Counted from the stretch's first letter, positions 17,130 to 26,696 are shown. The stretch: DNA of 64,000 bases from Lachnospiraceae bacterium (GCA_009780115.1 WRAQ01000001.1:62001-126000), one strand, 5' to 3'. Translations and numbers: made by a program. Notes: a model not told the origin generated them from the sequence alone.

Positions 17130-18134
17130 ATGGAATGGATAAAAATAAGAATTAAAACTACTACCGAAGCTGAAGATATTATTATCAGTGCTTTATATGA
17201 CCTTGGCCTTGACGGGGCGGAAATTGAGGACAAGCAGCCGCTAACCTGCCAGGATAAAGAGCAGATGTTTGTTGATGTTATGCCTGATGAGCCTTTTGAT
17301 GACGGCATTGCTTATCTAAATTTTTTTATTGAAGTCTGTCCACAGGATAAATTAAACGCGCTGCTAAAGGAAATTGAAGCAGTACTTGATGAGCTAAGGG
17401 AACTTGGCAAAACTGCCGGATTTATTAATATTGGTGAGGGAAGCATTTCCGTTTCCCGGACTAATGACCTTGATTGGAGTAATAACTGGAAGCAATATTT
17501 TCATCAATTTACTATCGATGATATTTTAATCACACCCTCATGGGAAAAAATCTCCGGCCAAGAGGCCTATAAATATCTTATGCGCATTGACCCCGGGGCG
17601 GCTTTTGGGACGGGAAAACATGAGACGACCCAATTATGTATCCGTCAGCTCCGTAAATATGTCAAACCCGGTGATTTTCTATTAGATATTGGCTGCGGCA
17701 GCGGAATCCTTTCAATCCTGTCACTTATGTTTGGCGCAAAGCAAGCCTATGGAACCGACCTTGACCCTAATGCTTTAGAAGTCTCAAGAGAAAATTGCGA
17801 TACAAATAGCATTCCGGCAGGGCAATTAAAGGTTGTCATCGGCAATATTATTACTGATGAAAATATCATTGAAGCGATTGGCGGCGAAGAAAGTTTTGAT
17901 ATCGTAGTTTCCAATATAATTACCGAAGTATTAGTTCCATTAACTCCGGCCGCTTACCGGTGTATCAAAAAAGGCGGATTATTTATTGTCTCCGGCATCT
18001 ATAATACAAACGGGGCAGATAACAGCGTTCAAACAAATGTCGATAAAGTTGTCACCGCAATGAATACGGCCGGATTGGAAATAGTTGAGATAAATAATCA
18101 AGGCGAATGGTTTGGTATAACAGCGAGGAAATAA
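17130..18134 (+). CDS. prmA: ribosomal protein L11 methyltransferase
   Basis: 334 aa. N-terminal substrate-binding domain (about 1-110), then a class I SAM methyltransferase: FGTGKHETTQ, motif I LDIGCGSGILSI, and VSNIITEVL in motif IV. It trimethylates lysines and the N-terminus of L11. AGGAG precedes ATG 17130. Three bases separate it from rsmE, the common prmA-rsmE pair. Confidence 0.96.
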   Translation: MEWIKIRIKTTTEAEDIIISALYDLGLDGAEIEDKQPLTCQDKEQMFVDVMPDEPFDDGIAYLNFFIEVCPQDKLNALLKEIEAVLDELRELGKTAGFINIGEGSISVSRTNDLDWSNNWKQYFHQFTIDDILITPSWEKISGQEAYKYLMRIDPGAAFGTGKHETTQLCIRQLRKYVKPGDFLLDIGCGSGILSILSLMFGAKQAYGTDLDPNALEVSRENCDTNSIPAGQLKVVIGNIITDENIIEAIGGEESFDIVVSNIITEVLVPLTPAAYRCIKKGGLFIVSGIYNTNGADNSVQTNVDKVVTAMNTAGLEIVEINNQGEWFGITARK

Positions 18135-18137
18135 AGA

Positions 18138-18884
18138 GTGAATCATTTTTTTATTACCCCCGGGCAAATAAATAAAAACGAAATCACTGTCACCGGCAAT
18201 GATTTTCGTCATATAAAAAATGTTCTGCGGATGAAAATCGGTGAAGAAGCGGCTTTTAGCGATGGGGTAGATGCGGTGGAATATCGTGGTATTATTACTG
18301 ATTTTGGTGATGATACCGTTTGTTTTGAACTAATTTATACCCAGGAAATAAATCACGAGCTGCCGGCCAAGGTATATCTTTTCCAAAGTTTGCCCAAAGC
18401 GGACAAAATGGAATTAATCATTCAAAAGGCGGTTGAATTAGGGGTTTATAAAATAATACCTGTCGCCGCTGCCCGTTCAATTGTCCGTTTAGATGAAAAA
18501 AAAGCCCTCGCGAAAGTAAAACGCTGGCAGGGTATCAGTGAAGCCGCCGCCAAGCAATGCAAGCGCGGAATAATTCCTATCGTCTGTGAAGTAATGAGTT
18601 TTAATCAGGCGATAAATTTTGCCGCGGCAATGGATGTGAAAATTATTCCTTATGAAATGGCTGATGATATCGGAAACACAAAAAACATTATCGGAAGTTT
18701 AAAACCCGGGCAAACCGTTGCAATCTTTATTGGCCCCGAAGGCGGTTTTAGCAGCCAGGAAATAGATCTTGCGATAAAAACCGGAATTAGCCCAATCACG
18801 ATGGGTAAACGGATTCTCCGGACTGAAACCGCCGCCCTTGTCATATTAAGTTGGATTATGTACCAACTTGAGCAGCAGGCATAG
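18138..18884 (+). CDS. rsmE: 16S rRNA (uracil1498-N3)-methyltransferase
   Basis: 248 aa, SPOUT-class. N-terminal PUA-like domain (FRHIKNVLRMKIGEE) and C-terminal knot with FIGPEGGFSSQE and MGKRILRTETA, which bind SAM. It methylates U1498 of 16S rRNA. GTG start at 18138, with AGGA nine bases upstream in the prmA tail. Cotranscribed with prmA. Confidence 0.95.
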   Translation: MNHFFITPGQINKNEITVTGNDFRHIKNVLRMKIGEEAAFSDGVDAVEYRGIITDFGDDTVCFELIYTQEINHELPAKVYLFQSLPKADKMELIIQKAVELGVYKIIPVAAARSIVRLDEKKALAKVKRWQGISEAAAKQCKRGIIPIVCEVMSFNQAINFAAAMDVKIIPYEMADDIGNTKNIIGSLKPGQTVAIFIGPEGGFSSQEIDLAIKTGISPITMGKRILRTETAALVILSWIMYQLEQQA

Positions 18885-18892
18885 AATAATAA

Positions 18893-18991
18893 TATGATAC
18901 CAGGGTCAAAAGGTCATGATTTTCGTGGTTGCAGGACTGCGGGAATACGAAGTATGGAGCAGTCCGTAGGTATCCAGGGTCAAAAGGTCAT
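18893..18991 (+). repeat. direct repeats in the rsmE-desulfurase gap
   Basis: The 18-base word CCAGGGTCAAAAGGTCAT occurs at about 18900 and again at about 18974, each preceded by a GGTAT or GATA word. A shorter form (TAGGGTCAAAG) is at about 23506. The word TCCGTAGGTAT or a near copy recurs at about 17096, 18963, 19022 and 23938. The gap has no gene. Confidence 0.55.
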
Positions 18992-19069
18992 TTGTCCATG
19001 CTTGCTAAAGTGCATAGCATAGCAATCCACAGGTATCAGTAACTATAGTATGAAAACACGAGGCAAACA

Positions 19070-20227
19070 ATGGAAGTCTATTTAGATAACTCTGCCACCA
19101 CCAAATGCTTTCCCGAGGCGGCCGAACTAATGAAAAAAGTCATGTGCGAAGATTATGGAAACCCTTCCAGTATGCATCGTAAAGGTATTCAAGCCGAAAA
19201 CTATTTACGATACGCAAAAAATATCATCGCCCATAACCTAAAGGTCAATGAAAAAGAATTGATTTTTACATCCGGCGGTACCGAAGCAAACAATCTTGCT
19301 TTAGTAGGATGCGCTTTTGCTAATGCCAGGGCCGGCCGGCATCTGATAACTACTGCAATCGAACACCCTGCCGTTGGGCAAACAATGAATTACTTGGAAC
19401 AAGAGGGGTTCCGGGTCACATATCTGCCGGTTGGCAAAAATGGGGTTATCAACTTAAGTGATTTAGAACAAGCAATAAATCATGATACTATTTTAGTTTC
19501 TATTATGCATACCAACAATGAAACCGGCTCTCTCCAGCCTGTTATCGAAGCCGGTTTATTAATAAAGAAACTGAACCCGCAATTAATTTTTCATGTTGAC
19601 GCGGTTCAGGGCTTTTGTAAGTATCAAATTTATCCTAAGCGAATGAATATCGACCTTTTAACTGTCAGCGGACACAAAATACATGGGCCGAAAGGGGTCG
19701 GGCTTTTGTATGCTGATGAAAAGGTGAAAATAAATCCTATCAGTTTTGGCGGCAACCAGCAACGGGGGTTGCGCTCCGGAACGATAAATGTCCCTGGTAT
19801 AACCGGAATGGCCAAGGCAATTGAAATGCAATATCCAAACATGGCTGGAGATATTGATAAACTTTATGAATTAAAATATTATTTTTCCGATGCCCTTAAA
19901 CGGATACCGGAAGTTATTATTAATAGCCCTTTAGACGGTAATGGCGCCCCGCATATTGTAAATGCAAGTTTCATTGGCATTAAAAGCGAGGTATTACTTC
20001 ATGCCCTCGAAGAAGAAAATATTTATGTTTCGGCCGGAAGTGCTTGTTCCGCCGGCAAAACCAATCATCAATCAGCAACTTTAAAAGCAATCGGCCTTAA
20101 TAAAGAAGCAATCGAATCGGCAATCCGTTTCAGTTTTTCCCATTATACAACAATGGCAGAATTAAACTACACTTTACAAACAATGTATGATAAAATACCT
20201 ATGTTGCGAAAATACGTACGGAAATAG
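19070..20227 (+). CDS. cysteine desulfurase (NifS/IscS family)
   Basis: 385 aa PLP enzyme. Starts MEVYLDNSATTK, has the PLP lysine in TVSGHKIHGPKG and the catalytic Cys in SAGSACSAGK. It releases sulfur from cysteine as an enzyme persulfide. Directly before thiI, so the persulfide probably feeds tRNA 4-thiouridine formation. GAGG precedes ATG 19070. Confidence 0.95.
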   Translation: MEVYLDNSATTKCFPEAAELMKKVMCEDYGNPSSMHRKGIQAENYLRYAKNIIAHNLKVNEKELIFTSGGTEANNLALVGCAFANARAGRHLITTAIEHPAVGQTMNYLEQEGFRVTYLPVGKNGVINLSDLEQAINHDTILVSIMHTNNETGSLQPVIEAGLLIKKLNPQLIFHVDAVQGFCKYQIYPKRMNIDLLTVSGHKIHGPKGVGLLYADEKVKINPISFGGNQQRGLRSGTINVPGITGMAKAIEMQYPNMAGDIDKLYELKYYFSDALKRIPEVIINSPLDGNGAPHIVNASFIGIKSEVLLHALEEENIYVSAGSACSAGKTNHQSATLKAIGLNKEAIESAIRFSFSHYTTMAELNYTLQTMYDKIPMLRKYVRK

Positions 20228-20280
20228 TATGAAGAGAGGCTCAAAGTTTGCAGGGAGTTTGCAGACATGGGGTTAATGTG

Positions 20281-21492
20281 ATGAACTATTACAAATCATT
20301 CTTAATTAAATATGCCGAAATCGGTATTAAAGGCAAAAACCGGCATCTTTTTGAGGAAGCATTAGTCAGGCAGATTAAATATGCTTTGAGAAAAGTTGCC
20401 GGTAGTTTTTCCGTAAGCCGGACAAGCGGGCGGATTTATGTGGAAGCACAGACCGATTTTGATTTTACCGATACCGTTGATGCCCTAAAAGCAGTCTTTG
20501 GAATCGCGGGAATCTGCCCGATGGTTTCGATGGCTGACGAAGGGTTTGAAAAATTAAGCGAAGCGGTGGTTAAATTCGTTAGTGATGTATATTTTTCGCA
20601 GGGCGGGACTGTTGCTTCCGGTAATTCACTGACTTTCAAGATAGCTGCCCGCCGCAGCCGCAAAAATTATCCCCTTGATTCAATGGAGTTGAATGCCAAA
20701 CTAGGCGGGATAATTTTGGATGCCTTTCCGTCAATGAAAGTAGATGTTCACAAACCGAATATCATGATTCACGTCGAAATCCGTGAAAAAATCAATCTTT
20801 ATTCCGAAATAATTCCCGGCCCCGGCGGAATGCCCGTTGGCACCAACGGCAAAGCGATGCTCCTTTTATCCGGTGGGATTGACTCACCAGTCGCCGGTTA
20901 TATGATTGCAAAAAGGGGGGTCAAAATTGATGCCGTTTATTTCCATGCCCCGCCTTATACCAGTGACCGTGCCAAGCAAAAGGTCATTGACCTTGCCAAA
21001 ACCGTTTCCCGTTTTACCGGCCCGGTTCACCTGCATATTATTAATTTTACTGATATCCAGCTTTATATTTATGACCAATGCCCGCATGAAGAGCTGACTA
21101 TTATCATGCGGCGTTATATGATGCGGATTGCCGAACATATCGCTAATGAAACCGATTGCCTCGGCCTAATCACCGGCGAAAGCATCGGCCAGGTTGCTTC
21201 CCAAACCCTGAAATCCCTCGCCGCAACCAACGAAGTTTGTACTTTACCCGTTTACCGCCCGCTGATTGGCTTCGACAAGATGGAAATCGTCAAACTTGCC
21301 GAGCAAATCGGCACATATGAAACCTCCATTCAGCCGTTTGAGGATTGCTGCACTATTTTCGTTGCAAAACATCCGGTAACAAAACCGAATGTGAAGCGAA
21401 TTAACCGGAGTGAGGAGCATTTAGCGGAACGGATTGATGAGCTGGTAAAAAGAGCGTTGGAAAATAAGGAAGTAGTAATAGTAAAACTATAA
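20281..21492 (+). CDS. thiI: tRNA 4-thiouridine synthetase ThiI
   Basis: 403 aa: ferredoxin-like/THUMP region (about 1-165) and a PP-loop ATPase with LLLSGGIDSPVAGY. It ends soon after the PP-loop domain without the rhodanese domain of enterobacterial ThiI, as in most Firmicutes, which rely on a partner desulfurase like the one upstream. It adenylates U8 of tRNA and adds sulfur; it may also serve thiazole synthesis. ATG 20281 gives the standard NYYKSFLIKYAEIG start; the open frame from 20248 is less likely. Confidence 0.95.
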   Translation: MNYYKSFLIKYAEIGIKGKNRHLFEEALVRQIKYALRKVAGSFSVSRTSGRIYVEAQTDFDFTDTVDALKAVFGIAGICPMVSMADEGFEKLSEAVVKFVSDVYFSQGGTVASGNSLTFKIAARRSRKNYPLDSMELNAKLGGIILDAFPSMKVDVHKPNIMIHVEIREKINLYSEIIPGPGGMPVGTNGKAMLLLSGGIDSPVAGYMIAKRGVKIDAVYFHAPPYTSDRAKQKVIDLAKTVSRFTGPVHLHIINFTDIQLYIYDQCPHEELTIIMRRYMMRIAEHIANETDCLGLITGESIGQVASQTLKSLAATNEVCTLPVYRPLIGFDKMEIVKLAEQIGTYETSIQPFEDCCTIFVAKHPVTKPNVKRINRSEEHLAERIDELVKRALENKEVVIVKL

Positions 21493-21552
21493 TAAATATA
21501 ATAAATCAGTGGTTTAAAGTGAGGCATTGCACATTTCCATAATAATTCCTTC

Positions 21553-21580
21553 TTGCTTTCCCTTTATTTCCTGTTATAAT
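21553..21580 (+). promoter_or_regulatory. orphan promoter, possible small RNA start
   Basis: TTGCTT (21553-21558) and TATAAT (21575-21580), 16-base spacer, on the plus strand where no plus-strand gene starts for over 500 bases. The transcript would begin with the hairpin AGGGTTTGCC-TT-GGCAAACCCT at 21586-21607, which can also serve as the thiI terminator, and then GCGC-rich and CTCGCTTC words also seen at about 26700. A small RNA ending near 21741 is possible. Confidence 0.35.
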
Positions 21581-21715
21581 AAGAAAGGGTTTGCCTTGGC
21601 AAACCCTCGCGCCGAGCGCGGGCTCGCTTCAAAGAGAATCGCAACAATCCTTGCGAAGCATGGATTTATTCTCCTTAAAGGATTTAAGCAACTGCATATT
21701 TTCCAATGAAGACAA

Positions 21716-21741
21716 AGGCGCACCTCGCCGAGATGCGCCTG
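21716..21741 (-). terminator. hairpin after the HPr-like gene
   Basis: A GGCGCA/TGCGCC stem with inner CTC-GGC-GAG, about 25 bases after the HPr-like stop on the minus strand, followed by TTTGTCTT. Probable intrinsic terminator, perhaps used from both sides. Confidence 0.6.
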
Positions 21742-21765
21742 GATTATGTTCATGCCAATAACTTA

Positions 21766-21996
21766 TTACAGCATATAGGATTTGAGTATCGCCATAACCT
21801 CATCGGCTCCATCTTCAGCATGGATATTTAAATCAATTGGCTTTGAAAGGTCCAGACTAAAAATACCCATAATTGATTTTGCATCAATAACGTATCTGCC
21901 GGAAACCAAGTCAAAATCATAATCAAATTTCGTAATATCGTTTACAAAAGATTTAACCTTATCAATAGTATTTAATGAAATTTGTATTGTTTTCAT
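21766..21996 (-). CDS. HPr-fold protein without the phosphorylatable histidine
   Basis: 76 aa, usual HPr size. The second half, AKSIMGIFSLDLSKPI, matches the KSIMGIMSL region with the regulatory Ser46 of HPr, and the C-terminal helix fits. The first half, where HPr has GIHARPA with His15, reads LNTIDKVKSFVND, so it cannot accept phosphate from enzyme I there. Such HPr-like proteins are common in Clostridia, with unknown, probably regulatory roles. Stands alone; AGGAGG-like site before ATG 21996. Confidence 0.8.
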   Translation of the reverse strand: MKTIQISLNTIDKVKSFVNDITKFDYDFDLVSGRYVIDAKSIMGIFSLDLSKPIDLNIHAEDGADEVMAILKSYML

Positions 21997-22116
21997 TGCA
22001 TTATACCTCCTTATATTTGTGTGAAAGATTCAGCTAACACACTTTACACCCTATATACTAAGCTTTTAATAACTAAATGTCAATGCCTAAACAACACAAA
22101 AATAATGGAGTTTAAT

Positions 22117-23490
22117 GTGAAAAATGTAGCACTACATAACTTAGGCTGCAAAGTTAATAGTTATGAAATGGACGTTATGCAACAAAATTTACTTAGAAAC
22201 GGCTTTTTGATTGTACCTTTTGATGAAGTTGCGGATATTTATATTGTTAATACCTGCACTGTCACCAATGTTGCCGACCAGAAAAGCCGTAAAATGCTCC
22301 ACCGCGCCCGCCAAAAAAATCCTGATGCAATCGTTGTCGCTGTCGGCTGTTTTGTTCAGGTTGAATATGAAGCTTTAATTGATTCATCTATCGACCTGGC
22401 AATCGGAAATAATAAAAAAAATCAACTTGTCCCCATTTTGAACGAGTATCTTAAGAACCGTCCGGCTCAGATTACAAAAACCAGCGAAAAATTTATCATT
22501 GATATTAACCGCGAGACTTCGTACGAAGAAATGACTTTAAATCAAATTGCCGGGCACACCCGTGCTTTTATCAAAATTCAAGACGGCTGTAACCAATTTT
22601 GTTCCTATTGCATCATTCCCTATGTCAGAGGCCGGGTCAGGAGCCGCCCGGCGGAGGCAGTAATAAGCGAATTGACCGGGCTAGTCAATGACGGCTGCCG
22701 CGAAATTGTGCTCACCGGAATTAACCTAAGTTCATATGGCAGTGATTTTTCCGAAAAAGATGCGTTAACGAATTTGCTCACAAAGCTCCATAATATCCCG
22801 GGCCTTCACCGTATCCGCTTAGGCTCACTTGAACCACGGATTATTTCCCGTGATTTTATCCAAAAAATCGCCGCCTTGCCGAAGATTTGCCCTCATTTTC
22901 ATCTATCTTTGCAAAGTGGCAGTGATACGGTTTTACAAAGAATGAACCGCCGCTACAATACCGCTGAATATGATGAGAAAGTAGAAATAATAAGGGCGGA
23001 ATATATGAATAGATACGGAATGGCACCGGCGATAACCACCGATATTATCGTTGGGTTTCCCGGTGAAACTGAAGCCGAGTTTAATGAGACAGAAAACTTC
23101 GTCCGCAAGATAGGCTTTTCCGAAATACATGTGTTTAAGTATTCAAAGCGGAAAGGGACAAAAGCTGCTGTGATGCCTAACCAGATAAGCGCTGCCGGGA
23201 AAAAGGGACGGAGTTTGCGGCTTCATGAAATAGGCAAAAATTCAGCAAAACAGTTTATGACTTTTTATCTTGACAAAAAAGTCAGCATCATCTTGGAAGA
23301 AATAAAAGTGATTGACCAAGCCGCCTACTGGCTCGGGTATACCGCCGAATATTTGCGGATAGCGGTACCGCAAAAAGATTTCGCAATAAACAATTCGGGG
23401 CAACTTATTTCCGGATTGTTGGTTAATGCTGTTGTTACCGGTTTTTTAACCGAAGAAATTTTGATTGGAAGCATTGAACTTTATATATAG
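22117..23490 (+). CDS. mtaB: tRNA t6A37 methylthiotransferase MtaB
   Basis: 457 aa radical SAM methylthiotransferase. N-terminal UPF0004 domain starts KNVALHNLGCKVNSYE, with further cluster cysteines in NTCTVTN and VGCF. The radical SAM motif is CNQFCSYC, followed by the usual PYVRGRVRSR. A TRAM-like tail completes it. It converts t6A37 to ms2t6A in tRNA. GTG 22117 is preferred since ATGGAG immediately upstream gives a GGAG site six bases away; ATG 22105 and the open frame from 21982 are less likely. Confidence 0.93.
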   Translation: MKNVALHNLGCKVNSYEMDVMQQNLLRNGFLIVPFDEVADIYIVNTCTVTNVADQKSRKMLHRARQKNPDAIVVAVGCFVQVEYEALIDSSIDLAIGNNKKNQLVPILNEYLKNRPAQITKTSEKFIIDINRETSYEEMTLNQIAGHTRAFIKIQDGCNQFCSYCIIPYVRGRVRSRPAEAVISELTGLVNDGCREIVLTGINLSSYGSDFSEKDALTNLLTKLHNIPGLHRIRLGSLEPRIISRDFIQKIAALPKICPHFHLSLQSGSDTVLQRMNRRYNTAEYDEKVEIIRAEYMNRYGMAPAITTDIIVGFPGETEAEFNETENFVRKIGFSEIHVFKYSKRKGTKAAVMPNQISAAGKKGRSLRLHEIGKNSAKQFMTFYLDKKVSIILEEIKVIDQAAYWLGYTAEYLRIAVPQKDFAINNSGQLISGLLVNAVVTGFLTEEILIGSIELYI

Positions 23491-23624
23491 TTTTGTTATT
23501 ATGATACTAGGGTCAAAGATTATGTGGCCCGCAAAACATGATAAGATAGCCCGGACAGGGCGAATTTCGAATGTTTTTAGGATTGCAGAGTACATCTTGA
23601 ATATCAGGTTAGGAGCAATATATT

Positions 23625-23945
23625 ATGAATAATAAAGATTTGAGAGAAGATAATACTATTAATAATGCCGAAGATTTAGGGAATACGCAGTTTTTTACTG
23701 TCGAAACATACAAGGAAATAACCGTCAAAAGTACTTTGGCATTAGTTTATGAAGCCCTTACGGAAAAGGGCTACAACCCGGTCAACCAGATTGTCGGTTA
23801 TATTATGTCGGGGGACCCCACCTATATCACCAGCCATAAGAGTGCCCGCAGCCGGATTATGAAAGTTGAGCGGGATGAATTAGTTGAAGAATTACTAAAC
23901 GAATATATCCGCAATCAGAATTTGGATACCAGGGGCAATCCGTAG
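23625..23945 (+). CDS. ireB: IreB family regulatory phosphoprotein (UPF0297)
   Basis: 106 aa. NTQFFTVE, ALTEKGYNPVNQIVGYIMSGDPTYI and HKSARSRI are the family hallmarks. In enterococci IreB is phosphorylated on the N-terminal Thr residues by the PASTA kinase IreK and modulates cell-wall stress response. First gene of the conserved ireB-ruvX-DUF1292 block; TAGGAG before ATG 23625. Confidence 0.95.
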   Translation: MNNKDLREDNTINNAEDLGNTQFFTVETYKEITVKSTLALVYEALTEKGYNPVNQIVGYIMSGDPTYITSHKSARSRIMKVERDELVEELLNEYIRNQNLDTRGNP

Positions 23946-23971
23946 GTATTAATAGATAAGAGGAAGTTAAT

Positions 23972-24391
23972 TTGCGGATAATGGGATTGGATTTTGGCGC
24001 TAAGACAGTCGGGGTCGCGATTAGTGACTTGCTATTAATTACTGCCCAAGGCGTTGAGATTATCAGAAGAAAAGAAGAAAATAAACAGCGCCGGACTTTA
24101 GCACGGATTGAAGAGCTAATCTGTGAGTATGACGTTCAGGAAATTGTCCTTGGAATGCCATACAATATGGATGATTCGATTGGGGAGCGGGCGCTAAAGA
24201 CCTTGGAGTTTAAGGAAAAATTAGAGCGGAGAAGCGGGATAAATGTCGTATTATTTGATGAACGGCTGACCACTTTTGAAGCAAAACTTGCGATGCAAGA
24301 AACAGGTGTCAAAAGAGAAAAGCAAAAAGATTATATCGATATGATTGCAGCGATGTTTATCTTACAAGGATATTTAGATGGAAAAAATTAA
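23972..24391 (+). CDS. ruvX: Holliday junction resolvase-like protein RuvX/YqgF
   Basis: 139 aa, RNase H fold. [31 protein letters not shown] and [10 protein letters not shown] are present, and the final Asp lies in KDYIDMIAA. Acts in 16S rRNA maturation or junction resolution. TTG start at 23972, with GAGGAAG upstream. The stop overlaps the next gene by 14 bases. Confidence 0.94.
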   Translation: MRIMGLDFGAKTVGVAISDLLLITAQGVEIIRRKEENKQRRTLARIEELICEYDVQEIVLGMPYNMDDSIGERALKTLEFKEKLERRSGINVVLFDERLTTFEAKLAMQETGVKREKQKDYIDMIAAMFILQGYLDGKN

Positions 24392-24647
24392 ATTTAAAAC
24401 CGACAATTTTGATAACGAAGAAATTGATTTTTATGTCTTAGAACATACAAAAGTCAGCGGGGTTGACTATATATTAGTAACTGATTCCGAGGCCGGTGAA
24501 GATGGTGATGCTTTAATATTGAAAAATATTGGAGCCGCTGACGATGCTGAAAGTATTTTTGAAATCGTTGCTGATGAAATTGAACTTAATGCGGTGGCGG
24601 CAGTTTTTAATAGTCTGCTTGAGGATACCGTTTTAGAAGAAAAATAA
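24378..24647 (+). CDS. DUF1292 family protein (YrzB-like)
   Basis: 89 aa, acidic. The DUF1292 pattern [19 protein letters not shown] and the hydrophobic C-terminal half are typical. Function unknown, almost always next to ruvX and ireB in Firmicutes. It overlaps ruvX by 14 bases; AAGGA precedes ATG 24378. Confidence 0.9.
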   Translation: MEKIKFKTDNFDNEEIDFYVLEHTKVSGVDYILVTDSEAGEDGDALILKNIGAADDAESIFEIVADEIELNAVAAVFNSLLEDTVLEEK

Positions 24648-24687
24648 AAAACTATGCCGGTAGCGGCGTTCGCATCAGGAGGTAAAT

Positions 24688-26358
24688 TTGCGTAAAAAAA
24701 TTGAAAATGGTACCAAATCACGACTGAAGATTATTCCTTTGGGAGGTCTTGAGTTGATTGGCATGAATATTACTGCTTTCGAATATGAAGATAGTATTAT
24801 TGTTGTCGATTGCGGCTTGTCTTTTCCGGAAGAAGATATGCTTGGGATTGATTTGGTCATTCCGGACATTACTTATTTAAAAGAAAATATCGAAAAAGTC
24901 AAAGCAATTATTATTACTCACGGGCACGAGGATCATATTGGTGCCCTACCCTATGTTTTAAAAGAAATCAACATTCCGATTTATGCGACTAAATTGACGA
25001 TGGGCATTATTGAACATCGTTTGCAAGAGCATAAACTCATGGACAAAACCAAGCGTAAGATATTGAAATTCGGCGAAGCAATGGATTGCAAACATTTTCG
25101 CGTTGAGTTTATTAAAACCAATCATAGTATTGTTGATGCCGCCGCCCTTGCAATCCATACTCCAGTGGGAATCATTGTTCATACCGGCGACTTCAAAGTT
25201 GATTATACCCCTGTTTTCGGCGATGCCATTGATTTGCAGCGTTTTGCCGAGCTTGGGCGCAAAGGTGTCTTGGCTTTAATGTGCGATTCAACTAATGCCG
25301 AACGGCCCGGGTTCACTCAATCGGAGAGAACCGTTGGTTTTACTTTTGACCAGATTTTTGAAGAGCATAAGGATACGCGGATTTTGATTGCGACTTTTGC
25401 TTCAAACGTTGACCGGGTCCAGCAGATAATAAACTCCGCCGAAAAGTTCGGCCGCAAAGTAGTAGTTGAAGGCCGGAGTATGGTTAATGTTATTGAAACA
25501 GCGACGACATTGGGGTATCTGCAAATACCGGCTAATACTTTAATTGATGTCGAGCAGTTGAAAGATTATCCGGTTGAACGGACAGTTATTATTACCACCG
25601 GAAGCCAGGGTGAAAGTATGGCGGCCTTATCGCGGATGGCCGGGGATATGCACCGCAAGATTTCGATCGGGCCAAAGGATACGGTTATTTTTTCTTCGCA
25701 TCCGATTCCCGGTAATGAAAAAGCGGTTACGCATGTCATTAATGATTTGCTGCGGAAAGGTGCCGATGTGATTTTCCAGGATGTCCATGTTTCCGGCCAT
25801 GCCTGCCAGGAAGAAATCAAACTGATGTATACTTTGCTTTCACCCAAATTCGCGATTCCTATTCATGGTGAATATAAGCACCTGATCGCTCATGCGAAAA
25901 TCGTCAAGCAACTTGGGATTGACAAGAAAAATGTTTTTATTCTGCAATCAGGTGATGTCCTTGAGCTTTCTCATGATGATGCAGTAGTTACCGGAAAAGT
26001 GCCGGTTGGCACTATCTTCGTTGATGGGCTTGGGGTTGGCGATGTTGGAAATGTGGTTTTACGTGACCGCCGTATCTTGTCGGAAGATGGTATTATTATT
26101 GTTATTGCAACCTTGGAAGGGGACCAGGTAATTGCCGGCCCTGAAATTGTCTCGCGTGGTTTTGTTTATGTCAGGGAAGCGGATGCTTTACTTGATGAAG
26201 CGCGCGAATTGGTGCGTGAAACTTTGGAAAGATGCGAACGGAAGAATATTACCGACTGGGGCAGAATAAAAAACTTAATCCGCGATAACCTATCGGAATT
26301 TGTCTGGAAGAAAACTAAACGGCGCCCGATGATATTACCGATTTTTATGGAGGTTTAA
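24688..26358 (+). CDS. ribonuclease J
   Basis: 556 aa metallo-beta-lactamase/beta-CASP nuclease. THGHEDHIGALPYV supplies metal ligands, HTGDFKVDYTP follows, and GSQGESMAALSRMA and SSHPIPGNE mark the beta-CASP region. The enzyme has 5'-3' exo- and endoribonuclease activity in mRNA decay and rRNA maturation. TTG 24688 follows a perfect AGGAGG. In Lachnospirales it occupies this place between DUF1292 and YlbF genes. Confidence 0.96.
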   Translation: MRKKIENGTKSRLKIIPLGGLELIGMNITAFEYEDSIIVVDCGLSFPEEDMLGIDLVIPDITYLKENIEKVKAIIITHGHEDHIGALPYVLKEINIPIYATKLTMGIIEHRLQEHKLMDKTKRKILKFGEAMDCKHFRVEFIKTNHSIVDAAALAIHTPVGIIVHTGDFKVDYTPVFGDAIDLQRFAELGRKGVLALMCDSTNAERPGFTQSERTVGFTFDQIFEEHKDTRILIATFASNVDRVQQIINSAEKFGRKVVVEGRSMVNVIETATTLGYLQIPANTLIDVEQLKDYPVERTVIITTGSQGESMAALSRMAGDMHRKISIGPKDTVIFSSHPIPGNEKAVTHVINDLLRKGADVIFQDVHVSGHACQEEIKLMYTLLSPKFAIPIHGEYKHLIAHAKIVKQLGIDKKNVFILQSGDVLELSHDDAVVTGKVPVGTIFVDGLGVGDVGNVVLRDRRILSEDGIIIVIATLEGDQVIAGPEIVSRGFVYVREADALLDEARELVRETLERCERKNITDWGRIKNLIRDNLSEFVWKKTKRRPMILPIFMEV

Positions 26359-26366
26359 AGGTAATA

Positions 26367-26696
26367 ATGAATCTGTCAATCGAAAAAGCAACCTTGCAGT
26401 TCGCTGCCGATATAAAAAACACCGAAATTTATAAAGAATATCGCAAAAACCTTAATAATGTTAAGCAAGATGCGGAATTATATGAAAAGACCAATGAATA
26501 CCGGCTTAAGAGTTTTGAATTGCAGACCTTGGAGCAAACTGATGATTTGCTTGACAAGATAGACCGTCTTGAGCAAGAATATGGGGCGATTATTGATAAT
26601 CCGGTTGCAAGCGATTTCCTGCGCGCTGAACTATCTTTTTGCCGGATGATGCAGGACATCAATAACTGTATTACAACAATACTGGATTTTGAATAA
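26367..26696 (+). CDS. YlbF family regulator
   Basis: 109 aa, all-helical: KATLQFAADIKNTEIYKEYRK and the LSFCRMMQDI region are typical of YlbF/YmcA proteins. In Bacillus they form the Y-complex that directs RNase Y cleavage; next to RNase J this suggests RNA metabolism. Eight bases after the RNase J stop, and followed by a GCGAGC/GCTCGC hairpin at about 26700-26717. Confidence 0.85.
   Translation: MNLSIEKATLQFAADIKNTEIYKEYRKNLNNVKQDAELYEKTNEYRLKSFELQTLEQTDDLLDKIDRLEQEYGAIIDNPVASDFLRAELSFCRMMQDINNCITTILDFE

Noticed and set aside
21527..21709. 60-codon plus-strand ORF after thiI
   Set aside because: It runs through the promoter and hairpins and has no ribosome site or protein-like composition.
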